Shown here one piece after another: positions 12,612-24,169 of a stretch of 64,000 nucleotides of DNA. Position 1 is the stretch's first letter; every line of letters begins with the position of its first letter. Source of the stretch: Cryphonectria parasitica EP155. Lineage: Eukaryota; Ascomycota; Sordariomycetes; Diaporthales; Cryphonectriaceae. Location: the NCBI RefSeq assembly GCF_011745365.1, contig NW_024468909.1:868001-932000 (forward strand), given 5' to 3'. The notes below the pieces were generated by a model. That model was not told the origin of the DNA, ran no database searches, and saw only the letters and a program-made list of their open reading frames with translations. A program made the translations under genes and the position numbers.

Positions 12612-14594
12612 ATGGAGACTTTCGCCCCGGTGGCGGCTATAGTGGCGGCAGAAGCCGCAAATATCACGCCTGGCATACCTCCTCCAGCCGGCGTGGTTTC
12701 CAACTTCGTCGACCCAGAGGACATTTCAGGACCAGTGTACAGAGCAGGATACGCAACCACCAGTATAGCATTGTATGTTTTGCATGTCAGGAATGGTTCA
12801 ATCCCCTCCTTCACACAGGCTTCCTGGGGGAGCCAATGCCCTTTGCCCTGGACGCTCCAGCTTTCTCTGCCCTGAGAGGCTCGAGGCAGTGGCACCTGTC
12901 CTCCCTCACGCTTCGTCCCAGATCATATGGGAGTACATTTTACTGACACAGAGAGGGGTGTGAATTAGCTTTGTGTTATGTCTGCGTCTCTATACCCGTC
13001 TTCACATCGTCCGAAAGGGCCTGGGGGCGGATGATCTTATGATTTGTGTGGCGATGGCATTGTCTCTGGTTTTCATTGGTGTCAGCTTCAAGGTTGGCCA
13101 ATATGGACTTGGTATACACCTATGGAACGTGCCTGCGAGCGAGTGGTCCCCTCACTTCTTGTTAGTGAGTCTTGGTCCCCTAAATCACACGCATACCTCC
13201 TTTTCCCTCTCCCTCTTTCTCCAAGTCAACTTTGCTGACCCACGAGTATCCACCTCTTCAGTGGGAGATCATCTCCTCTGCGGTCTGGGCCGTCGCCGTG
13301 ACCTCGAGCAAGATCTCCATCCTCCTCCTGTACCTGCGACTGTCCGTCGAGCAAAACATGCGCCACATCATCTACGGGCTGTTCTTCATGGTCGTGGCCT
13401 ACTCGCTGACCTCGGTCTTCACCCTCATGGTCGGCTGCATCCCGCCAGCTGCCAGCTGGGACGTCTCCATCACGGACGCGACCTGTATCGACCGCGACGC
13501 CGCCATCTACGCGACCAGCATCATGAACATCTGTACCGACTTTGTCATCTTGATTCTTCCCATCAAGATGTTCCTCGGCCTGCGTGAGTCGTCATCCCTC
13601 TGTGTGGTCTGTTTGGACCGCTTGCTGTGGCTGATGGAGCGGCAAACATGCGGCCATTATGCTTGCCTTTTCCCCCACAAGAATCATTCGATAGAAAAGT
13701 GAGAAGGAGCTTGCTAACACAGAGGGAATCTGATCAGAAATGGCAAAACGGCAGAAGATTGCACTCATTGGACTGTTCATAACGGGTGGTTTGTACGTAA
13801 ATCACCTAGAGAAACCGACTCTTGGCGAGAGGCACTTGAACAATTTCAAATCAGCTGACATTTCTCTCGTAAACTTGAACAGTGTGTGCGTGACAGCAGT
13901 CGTCCGCACGGTACTTCTCGCTCCGCTCTTCGACAGCGCAGACTACACCTGGAATGTGGTTGACCAATATGTTTGGTGGTGAGTCTTGCTTTTCTCAATC
14001 TACCAAGTTTGAACGCCCCCCCCCCCCCTTTTTCCCATTGCAAGCCCACCCAAAAGTCCGAGCCAACCGCTTGGAACTAACACTTCGAACCATGACAGCT
14101 TCATCGAGATCAACACCGGCATAGTCTGCGCCTGCATCTCAACCCTGAAGCCCTTCTTCAGCCGCCACATGTCCTTCCTCCTCGGAGGCTCACAGAGCGC
14201 CTCCGCCGGCAAATCCTCACCGCACTCCTCGTCGCTCCGCTTCCCCAGCCTCATCACCTTTGGCGGCAGCGGCGCCAACAAGAAGAACAACAAGCCCCGC
14301 CGCGGCCGCGGAGCGCCGGGCTACGAGCTCAACAGCATGGCCGACATGGCCGACGACGGCGACGACATCCTCACCACCGTCGTCGTGGACGGCAAACGCT
14401 CCAGGAACCGCGACTACGGCGACACGAGCAGCACCGAGGAGATCTTTGCCGGGCCCGACTCGGCGCGGACGAGGTCCGAGTCGGCGGCTGTGTTTAGTCG
14501 GGAGGGGATACAACCGGATCACGCCGGGGGCGGGCTGGCTGCGCCGTCTATGGGTATTACCAAGACGACGGTTGTGTCTGTGTCGAGATCGTGA
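12612..14594 (+). CDS. Fungal rhodopsin-domain (Pth11-related) integral membrane protein
   Basis: Six exons join in frame to 441 residues: 12612-12772, 12969-13164, 13262-13583, 13738-13792, 13883-13978 and 14099-14594. The protein shows the seven-helix architecture of the fungal rhodopsin-domain family, which is very expanded in Pezizomycotina. Visible family hallmarks are LRLYTRLHIVRKGLGADD after the first helix, a mid-protein SKISILLLYLRL helix, and two conserved Cys in the extracellular loop (VGCIPPAASW and DATCIDRDA). Further hallmarks are TDFVILILPIKM, KRQKIALIGLF, TAVVRTVLL, and WCFIEINTGIVCACISTLKPFF. The last about 130 residues are a polar Ser/Gly/Asp-rich cytosolic tail. There is no CFEM domain at the N-terminus. 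Family members have been proposed as sensors or receptors; no ligand can be inferred. The start is the first ATG (METFAPVAA). Confidence 0.9.
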
Positions 14595-16259
14595 GCGGGA
14601 ATGATGGGAGGGGAGAAAGGTATGGGTTTTTACTTTGTAGAGACGATGAACTATGACTCTTTTTTCCCTCTCGGTATTACTTGCTGCTGCTATTGTTAGT
14701 TGTGCTATTTGAGGGAGGCATGTGTGATATGGTGGCAACCTATCTTATTTCCTCCTCTTTCTCTAATTTAGTTTATACATACGTAGAGACAACATGAGGT
14801 GTTTGCTGAGTTATGAGCCGATTCAGTCAACTCATGTAGTCTTCTCATCTGGCTGCCTGGGTGACCCACCAGCAGCAGCAGCAGCAGCAGCGAAGAGGTG
14901 ATGTGAGGGTATGGCATCGATAACCACTGTATGGCACCTTTGATTGGACGCGAAGCACTAGGTCTACTTAGAAATTGATGTATACATACCTGTATACATA
15001 CTCGAGGTTTTATTTACAGAGACACGCACTGATATCTTCCTCGCCCCCCATCGTAGCCCAATGGCCTACCTGCCTATTCGTCATGACAAGCAGTACATCC
15101 AGTGCTCGGAATGCCTCGATTTGAGGATGGTATAATTCGTCTTCTACTACCGACTATATCTTCCATCCACAACCGAATCCCAAGAACCAAACCGCCCTTG
15201 AGTCCCCATCCATCCTGTCATCGCCCCCTTCTTCTCCGCGACACCAATCATCCCGTCCTTACAAGGGACGTTGTTGATTTGCTTTTTGTTATTTTCTGTG
15301 GTTTTTGTTTGTTGTGTTTCTTCTTGTTTTCCCTTCTTCAATATGTACAATCTCGAAGAACGCCTTCCAGACGAGATCAACTCATTTTTGGTCCGCTCTT
15401 TTCCCCCCCTCTCCACACGCGCTCGCTCGCTCAGCTTCTAGCAAAAAGAAAAGGCAATGCTGGTGCTTAGTTTGCTTTTTGCTAACAATGCTTGTCGGTC
15501 ATGAGCATTTTCAATCTCAACTTTGTGTAGACCAGACGCCTGCTCAACGTGAAACACCTTTGGCTGATGATCGCATGCGGAAAGTGGAGAAAGAAGGTAA
15601 TGATATGGAAGAAGCGAAAGAGAAGGGGAAAAGAAAAAACAAAGTAAAAAGAAAGAAAAAGAAAAGAAAATTGGGAAGACAAAAGAGGGAAAGAAAAGGG
15701 CAAAGAGTCCCGCAGGGGTATGTGGTGGTATCAAGACGTAATAACTAGGGCTCGGCCGTGCGAAGCAACAAACAGATCCAAATTTTTCTTCTGTTTTTTT
15801 TTTTCTTCTTTCTCTTTCTTTCCAGTCTGGGAGAACGATTGAACTAGTTGGGGGAGGAGGACAAATGAGAGTAGAAGACATAGAAAGATGGTATGAGAAA
15901 AGGTTTGGAAAGTCTCAAATCAACTGCAGATGGCCCTTCTGGGGAAAGAAATTTCAGTGCTCGCTGTTTTGAGGAAGAGAAGAGAAAGAAAAGAAGAAGA
16001 GAAAAGAAAAGGGAAGAAATTGCCAGCATCATATGAAGAAACCCAAGTGATGGCTGGTTGGCGCAAGCCGCAAAGTAGATTAGAAGATACTGTAGGGGTC
16101 GTGACTTTTTGTTTCCGGTAGTTCGTTCGAGTCGGAGGACATAGGGAAGCTCTCGATAGAGGTGAGGCGTTGAAGCACAAGCCATCCTCTTTGGCGAGAG
16201 ATGCTCGTCGTAATTCAATGGAATTAAGTAATGATAGGGCCACCAACGAGTTTGGTTCT
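14595..16259. other. Convergent 3' spacer, no recognised gene
   Basis: Lies between two convergent genes. It holds a short CAG run (about 14872-14891), a direct repeat of TGTATACATAC at 14979-15001, and long purine-rich stretches (15590-15700, 15960-16020) that give spurious frames on both strands. Confidence 0.6.
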
Positions 16260-19200
16260 TTATTGACCAAATGAGGTGTGCTTTTCATGCGCGTCTTGGA
16301 GGACTGTTTAAGACCCGTCAATATTTTTTGCCCTCTCTCGTCACAGAACATACACAAAAGGACTTGGACTTACCCTGCAGCCCATTGAGCTGCCCAGCGC
16401 GGTCCTGGAAGGCAACCTGCAGACCGGAGCCACTCTTCAGATCCAAGCACACGCTGTTCGGAAGTTCCTGGAACTCAATCTCGGGCGTATAAGGCGGCTT
16501 GAACTCGCTCATGTGGAAACGCTTGAGCTGCTTCTCGCGAGCAGACACTGCCCCCTGCGCAGGGGTAAGGTGGAGGAAGCCGGACGCGTCCATAGACATG
16601 GTCCTTCTCTTCCACAAGAGGTTCTCGGGGAACTGCACATTGACATCGCCCATAAAGGCAACCATGTTCGACAGCCCGGGGGTAGCAGGTGCCGTCACGG
16701 TCTGCGCTGGCAGGGCCTTCTCGGCGTCCAGCTCCTCAGCCAAAGTCGGCGAGGTCATTGTGGGCGTGCTCTGCTTGCGGCCAGGGCTGAAGGTGCTGGA
16801 GAGGCGACGCATCAGACGGCTGGCCCGGTTTCCCTCCTTACCCCTGTTCTCATCTCCTGACTCGCTCTTCTCCGTCGCCGTGGGAGACAGAAGCGTCGGG
16901 TCCTGGCTGATGGACTTGCGCCTCGTGTTGATGCTCAGGCGGCTCAGGAGAGAGCCAGATTGGTGGACCGACGGCGGCCGAGCCTGGTTTGGGCTGTCCT
17001 TGCCCGCCATCGAATCACGGATGAAGTCCCGGGCCATGGTCAGCGAGGTCCGCTGACCCGGTCGATGGAGGCCATCCCGACTGTCTTCAGGCGAGACGTT
17101 CTTAGAGTCTCTGGACAGCCTCCGCTCATGGAGTGACTTTCGCGGCTCTCCTGCGTGGACCAAGGGAGTCGGAACCGGCGGTGCATCGGCTGCAGGTGTC
17201 ACCAGCTCCGAGACGTCCACGCTTTTCCGGTGATCGACGATCAGTGGCGACTGCTTGAGATCCAAGGAACTGTATTCAGCAGCATCGGCCTGAGATCCCG
17301 GGGCCCTGGGGTAGTTTTGGCCAGGGTCGCGAACGATCTTGGCTGTCACCTGGACCGTTTCTGGTTTCCCCCTGGGGGCACTGCCGCCCTCAAATACAGA
17401 CAGGCGACTGGCTACCGAGCCCGACCGTTCACGCGATGGCTTGATGATAGATTCTGGAGAGCCATCGAGAGACTCGGCTGGCGTGGTAGGCGTCCTTCCT
17501 CGATAAATGGAGTTTGTTCTCTCCAGCACCGAGGGGGATCTGGCTCCATCCCTGACGCTGTTCTGCCGAATGGAGAAGAAAGCAGAAGATGGTCGCCCTG
17601 TCGCGCCGGTGTTGACAGGGACAGCTGTTGGGCTCTTGGTCGCGAGCTGCTCAAAGGCCTTGATCCGTGAGGAGATGCCGCCGCTCAGCTTGCCAGGCGC
17701 TCCTCTCGGGGTGAGGTGAGCGGCTGGTGGCTGCTGCTGCTGCTGGCTCGTTCTCTGCTGGAATGCTAGCGAGCCGGACGAGATCGACCTCGCAGAGTGA
17801 GGTGGGGCATCCCCCGCGGCGGAGTAAGGGCTGTGAACAGGACTCGACACAGTCCGCAGGATGCGAGGCGTGGGTGGCTCGCTGGGCTGCGGTGGGGTTT
17901 CGGTCACTGGAGAGTGAATCATTGTTGGATCCTCACTTTCATGCGTGGCGGGTTGTGGTTCGACGGCAACAGTCTCAGTCTCCTGCGGTGGTGCTTCTTT
18001 GGCAGGCGGGACTGCTGAGTCCATCAGGAGGGGCTCAGGTGGTCCAGACCGCTTGTTCTCGTCAGTGGCGCCGTCGTCAACCATCTTGTCAGGCTCATCT
18101 GCAGGCCTGACCTGGCCGCTGCTGGAGGAGGACTCGACAGGAGAGGTGTCAATGACTGGAATGGGTGAGGGAGCGAGGCACTTGGTGGAATCAATCGTCG
18201 AGTACTTTGAAATAGGGAGGTTCCATTTTGTTGATGCTGTTGCGGCTGGCCCATCTTCTGTCCTCTCCAGGGGCTCCACATGGCTAGGGTCCGCTTCATC
18301 AATCCTCCCAGGTTCTGATGTAACATTGAGTGGGGCCTGACCCCTGGAATCCAAGGGGTCCATGGCGGCCTGACCGGACGGCAGCTTCGCAGCGAATTTG
18401 GACGTGGGGACAAAATTGTTCTCTGCATCAGACATTTGCTGAGCGGGTCTCGCGTCGCTGTGTTTCTCTTCATCTCTTGCAAACTCCTTTAGCTGCTGCT
18501 CCTCCATCTGAGTCGCGAGGGATGCTGTGGTGGCAGTCGCCTCGTCACTTGTCTTGTGCTGCTGCTGCTGCTGCTGCTGCTGCATCTCAGCCCCCTCGCC
18601 CTCTTCCTCCCCGTACTCGGCCTTCTCGCCCTGAGGATGCACGGTCTCGTCTGTGGATTCAGAGACAGAGGAAGCCTGTGTCGAGTCCCCCACCTCGGAG
18701 GATGCGCCGTTGGGTGTGGGCGGGCGCGAATCAGTCTGGGTGTGCTCAGAGGTATGGTCTGTCGGGGCGGTAGAAGCCACATCGATGGCAGAGTCCGCTT
18801 TCGAGACGGACATCTGGTCGGCAGCGGGCTTGTCCTCGCTGCTGCTGCTGCTGCCGCCGCCTGTAGAGTCCTGCATGCTGTGCTGACGGGCTTCAGTGTC
18901 GTCGAGCACCGCCGCGTTCTGGTTGTTGTTGTTGTTGTTGTTGCTTTTGAGCTCTTCCTCCTCCTGCTGCTGCTTGTCAGGTTGTTCCCCAGCGCCCGAA
19001 GGTGTGATCTCGACAGAGGGTACTGTCGTCTCTGGTACCGCGCTCGCCCTTCTTTTCTTCTCCCTTAACTGCAGTGCCTTCATGAGTCGGAGCTTCTCAG
19101 GGGTCATAGACTGCTTGACAGGCTGCGAGATGGCTGACAGTGACTTGACGGAGATGCCAGAGCTGGTGGTAGGTCGGGCGCCCTCGCTGGTACGAGGTCG

Positions 19201-20612
19201 GAGGGATAAAGCTGAATTTTCTGGAATGGAGGCGATCGGGGCTAGGAGGTTGTGGTCGGGCGGGTCTTGACTGGTAATAGAGGAAGAATCGTCGTGTGTC
19301 TTGGTTCTCTTGCCTCCCTTGAGTCCGAGTCTGAAACCTGCGGGCATGGCCGCCACGGGTCGTACCGTGTCACCACCACCACCACCAGCTGAGGACCGCG
19401 GCCGGCCGGCCGGTTCGTTGAAAGGTCTCGGCCCAAGCCTCACCCGGGGCTTGCTGTAGAGGTACGACGAGTTGCTGTAGTAGTCGTGTCGCGAGGACTG
19501 CGTCGACATGCGTCGCTGGAGGTCGTTGTCGAAGGACTTGGCGGGAGAGGCTGGCCGGGGCAGGCCGCTAAATGAGGGAGGCTCTGCAGTGTTTGCAAAT
19601 GTTGAGTCTTTGGGCGACGTCGCGAGGGTCGGGTCGAGTGTCACAGGTGGGCCCGTGATCGGTGACCGCGGCCGTGCCGGGACATTTTCAATCTCGCCTG
19701 GCTGATCCTGTCCCTCGACCACGGACTGCCGTTTGGTCTCTCTCTGGTCCTCCTCTTCGCCCTCCTCCGCGATCTCCACCAGCCTCCTCCGCCGCAGCGA
19801 GCTATGCGAGGATGACGTAGACGCCGAGGCTGTGTGTAGGGAGCAGGCGTTGGACAGCTTGACCTCGCTGAGGTCCTTGCCGTCGGTGATATCGATGGTC
19901 GTCTCGCAGGGGCCGAAGCGTTCGCAGACAGCGTTGAAATGAACCGTGCTCCGTGCTGTGTAGAGAGAGAGAGAGAGTCAGATGGCAATTACGGTTAGTC
20001 GGATCAATCTTGAGTGAAGCGCAACGATAGTCAGGGGTTGTAATAAGAACGGCTCTTTGCCGTGATGCGACCGGGATGATAGGTAATTGTGTTCTGGAAG
20101 AGGGGGAGGGGGCAGATGGGGGCGAACGAGAAAAAGGATTCACACAAAGGAAAGAACCAAATGAGGTCACACCCACCTTGAATTAATCGAGAGCAGCCCT
20201 CAGGCATGTACTTGAGCAGAACATTCCTCCTCCTGTACCTCAGGAACCCAAACAGCGGCGACTCCTCCTCGTACTGCTCGATGTTGGCCCGCATCTCGGC
20301 CACACCACCGCTCCCCTTGGCCAGGATCTCGACCTCATCGCGACTGGCATACTTGAGCAGGAACCTATGAAAGGAGGCATCCACTAGATTAGCGATTGAT
20401 CTGTGCGTGCGACCGCACGAAGGACCGAGATTGGCAATAAGAAAAGGGTGCCATGGGACAATATCGGGAAGAAGAGGGGGGGGGGGGAGAACGGTGCGCA
20501 TCCCGCCCAGGCCCCCGACCGTAAACTCTCAGACGTACCATCCTCCCGCCTCGGCAACCACAGCCTCGTGGGCCTCCTTGACCTTGACGTCGTCCAGGCC
20601 ATTCAGCGACAT
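16260..20612 (-). CDS. Large disordered protein with N-terminal ADF-H/coactosin-like domain and conserved C-terminal domain
   Basis: Four exons join in frame to 1295 residues: 20612-20539, 20364-20177, 19955-16374 and 16303-16260. The last exon supplies only the ending VLQDAHEKHTSFGQ. Residues 1 to about 130 resemble the actin-depolymerising-factor homology fold of coactosin: a helix MSLNGLDDVKVKEAHEA, then WFLLKYA, a strand block SPLFGFLRYRRRNVLLKYMP and EGCSRLIQARSTVHF. That reading is by eye from pattern, not a search. The middle 900 residues are Ser/Pro/Gln-rich, with Q and N runs and many S/TP sites. The C-terminal 150 residues (VAFMGDVNVQFPENLLWKRR to the end) form an ordered, PH-like-looking conserved block. 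Relatives in Sordariomycetes are often labelled GPI-anchored glycoprotein, but I see neither a signal peptide nor a GPI signal. A cytoskeletal role is inferred. Confidence 0.8.
18557..18585 (-). repeat. Short polyglutamine-coding repeat
   Basis: A CTG run on the + strand encodes about nine Gln in the disordered middle of the ADF-H-like protein. A second repeat encoding Asn (about 18925-18943) lies 350 bp further along the + strand. Confidence 0.8.
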
Positions 20613-23600
20613 GTCCACCTCCCAGCCTGAGGATCAAATTCGTGTTTCCCAGAACCAGAAACAGAAAGATAGGGATCAGGCTGGCTTGGCTGGCTCAGCG
20701 GGCGCGCCGCTGCACTGCGCTCTTCCTCCTCTTCGTTTTGCTCTCTCCGTCTCTCACACACTCTTCCTTTCCCCCTTCTGCTTATCGTCGTCGTCGTCGT
20801 CGTCGCCTGCTTATCGTGAGGGGGCCCGTTTGCGCAGGGTGGTGGCGGCGGCGGCGGCTCGTGCGGGTTTTCCGTGACAAAGCAGACCCTCAGGGGTTTG
20901 GCACGACTACGTGGTATTGCAGTCGTCGTGAGGGTAGCAGTGACGAGCCGAGGCGTTTGCAGGGCGCAGCAGTCGAATCGAACCGGTCGAAACCATGTGG
21001 GAAAACATTCGTTTGGGTAAACTTGTCGTGGAGGGAGGAGTGACGTGAAGGGCGTGCGATGTTTCGGGTTGTCGGGCGCAGAATGTGTGTGTGTGTGTGT
21101 GGTTGCGAAGCAGTTTGGTTGGGTAGGAAGGAAAATGGATGTCCTCCTTCTCTCCTCCTCTTTGAAGCTTTAGAGAAAGTGACCAGTATGAAAAGAGGAA
21201 GTGGAAGATGCAGGGGTAAATTAGTGTGGGAAAAGAGTGAACATGCAAGCCGTCTGGGGTAGGGAACGGAGCTGTCTGGTACTGTAGAAAATATCCCCGT
21301 CCCCACTGCGACGGTGTCTCTGCCCTGGCCAGCACAACGATAAAAAGAAGGGGAAAAAAGACGTGCTCAGATAGAGGAGGCAAAGGCTTACGTCGTGAAA
21401 CCTCAGATGCGAGAGAAAAGCATTGATACTATGCTGGCAATTTGAGGTTTCTGCCAATACAAAGCCAATGCTGCCCCGGCACTAAGAAAGCAAGACCTCA
21501 AGCCGCCCAGGGGTTCCCTTGACTCGCTCCTCACAACGGCCAGCCCAGGCACGGAGAATTATGGTCGACCGACAGGACAATGCCAGTCTGCTTGTTGATG
21601 TTGTAACTGCTATAGTCGAGTTAGAGCAGAACTGTACCATTATGGGAATGTGTAGTCAGCCCTGCGCAGATGAGGGCGAGCAAGTAGTAGGTGGGCCGCT
21701 AAACTCTTGTGTTTCCCAGTTCGGTATGCAGGATGCATTGACCCACGAAGCCAGATATGATTACTATGATTGCGACACCTGACCGGACCTGTGCGGTGCT
21801 GGGCATCGGTGCTGGGCAAGTTAGAACCCGAGTACTTCTGTAGAGAGGGCGGGTACATCTATTGCAGCGTGTTCCGCCCCTTGGCAGCCGGTCATCACTT
21901 TGTCTTCCTAACGTCTTTGTCGTTGAGGTGGCAGGCGCGCTCAAACATCCGGTGCCCGTGTGCCTGCATGCCCTGTGTGGTGCACGACCGAGCGAAGGAG
22001 AGGAGCCTGTCCCACTTCCTTATGCCTGTAATCGCTTCTGGGCAGGGCCTTGCCAGGGGATGGAGGGGGCCCCATGTCAGGGACAGCCCCTGCCCGTGGG
22101 CTCCATGTTCCTGCGTCGATTGTCACCAAAGCTTCTTGAAATCATCTACTACCGTGTGTACTACTGTAGTGGGACCATACGAGGTACAGTACTTGCATAC
22201 CACTGTAATCAGTAATTTACAAGCATGCCACGTACTGTGTGGCCATTCTCCTGTCACCTTTACGACAACAGCATCCATATCTAACCCTAGCCTCCAAAAC
22301 GCGCACACAAAAACAGATACACAGCCCTCATTGGCTACCTTTTGTCGCATGAAAGTATCGCGACCAGCATGCAGTCTCAGAACGGAGCGACAGAGAGTCT
22401 ACCACGTTGCGTGTGGAGTATATGATCCCGTAGTTACTATGGTACATACATGCTGTGTGGCCCCCACCACCACATGCGACTTACTGAACCCACAAGGACC
22501 TCCCTCCAGAGATACCACAACCACCTGCCATCCACCCCCCAGGCCCATTAACTGACTCACTCACATTCGGCATTTGCGGTCTTGAGAGAAAGACTACATT
22601 GAGAAAAGGGCCTGACCCGTCCCGGACCGCCTTTAATGCCCGAGTTGGTGACACGAGGGGAAGAGGAGAAAAGACACCAAAAAAGAGGCCTAAGAATAAC
22701 TACTTAAAACTAAACCATCCCTCCCCAGGCGAACGGCCTCTTTGTCTTCCGGTCCGGGCATCCATAAACAACTGGGGATCACCCCCGTTATCCAAAAAGA
22801 ATTCTCGAGTGATCGGCCTCCCCCTTCTCCCTGCCTCTCTCGTTCGGACTCGCCTTGTTCCCCAACACACACACTCTCCTTCTCCCTCTCAGACACACAC
22901 GCCACAGAGAAGGGGAATGAGTGGAGGGAGGGGGGACCCAGAGGAGACCGTTCCCCAGTCCGAATTGGGTGGACATCATGAAGATCGCCCGGAAGAACCA
23001 AGGGCGCCCGGGGCCTACTACGGAGCCCGGACTCTCCTTTGCCTTTCCTTTGGCCTTTCTCCCGCCCTTTCCCTCCTCTCTCGAGACAGGATTGTCACGA
23101 GCGTTGCTGTAAAGAGACCCCCTCTCCGACCTGATCATGTATCTGATACTCATCACGTCCATAGCATAGCACTTAGTCCTACAGCAAATACATCAATTAC
23201 CGGCTGCCCGCTCTCACTGCGGGCGGGCCCTGTTTCGTTATGCATATGCTATGACACTACCAAACTGACAGAGCAGCAGCACATACATACCATAGTACTA
23301 TCACATACTACAGTACATGGCGCCTCACAGTGTCCAATCTCAAATCCAATCTCGAACAGGCCGCAATTTCGGCAGCCCCCCCCCCCCTTCTTCTTCTTCT
23401 TCCCTCCCTGGCCGCACAGTTCATGTCAATGACTAGCAGTTGGTCCGTGCTAAAAGAATCGCCGAACTGATCCCCTTCCAGATCCATCTTAACCTTGAGT
23501 GACATTTCCCATGCTCAAGCAAACAAAAAAAAAAAAAAAAAAAAAAAAAAGTCTCTCCTCCCCACACACACTTTAACACTGATGTCGGCAGTCAAAAAAT

Positions 23601-24169
23601 GGAATTGCATTACTTAAAAGGGGAAAAAGAAAAACAAAAAAATATGAGGAGGGTTGGACAGAACCACCCTGGCAAAAGCTTAAAAGTATAAGCGTCGGTC
23701 CGGACGTAGCAGTGCAGTCCTGTTACTGTAAAAGGGGGTGCGTGTAAGTGTGGGATACGTGAAGCCAGACCAAATCGAGCCAGACCAGCGGGCTACAAAC
23801 TGCGTTGTGCACACAAACAACTCCGTCTACGTATGTGTTGCATGGAAAGAATATCGCAATGCAGTGACGAGGTTACTCTGACTTCCTGTGCTCAATTTCC
23901 CTCTGGAGAACCACAATGCAGAGCTTGCGTCCCGTTCGATGTGAATAGAATGACCAGCCCGGAAAGCACTCCCAACCTTGCTGGTGAATAACATTGAAGC
24001 GTGCTTTCTTATCATATTTCCATCCTGCCTCTTCTACCTCATAATTTCGTGCGTATTCCGATTGTCATGAAGACGCCGCCGAGTTTCCTGCACGCAATGA
24101 AACCGGCAGCTCATGACAACAAGAGGGGAGAACAAGGTCGGGACACACAACGAACTGGCCCACCACTCC
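20613..24169. other. 3.5-kb spacer, no recognised gene
   Basis: No exon chain with a known family was found on either strand. It contains a GTC run (about 20786-20804), a GT run (21083-21101), a 12-C run (23376-23387) and a 26-A run (23525-23550). Frames at 21770-22555 and 22599-23432 (+) are open for 260-280 codons but have low-complexity, frame-inconsistent composition. The region must include the divergent upstream sequence of the ADF-H gene and the 3' UTR of the phosphatase gene. Confidence 0.5.
23525..23550 (+). repeat. Poly(A) tract of 26 nt
   Basis: An uninterrupted 26-A run lies in the gene-free spacer. No target-site duplication or element body was recognised next to it, so a retroposon tail cannot be shown. 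Confidence 0.85.

Noticed and set aside
20960..20990. TTCGA/TCGAA-rich stretch resembling a tRNA T-arm
   Set aside because: No acceptor stem, D-arm or anticodon arm at the right distances.
21770..23432. Two + strand frames of 261 and 277 codons in the gene desert
   Set aside because: Low-complexity, Cys/His/Pro/Ser-erratic sequence with no recognisable motif; no supporting intron structure.
23525..23550. Poly(A) run as a retroposon tail
   Set aside because: No element body or target-site duplication seen beside it.
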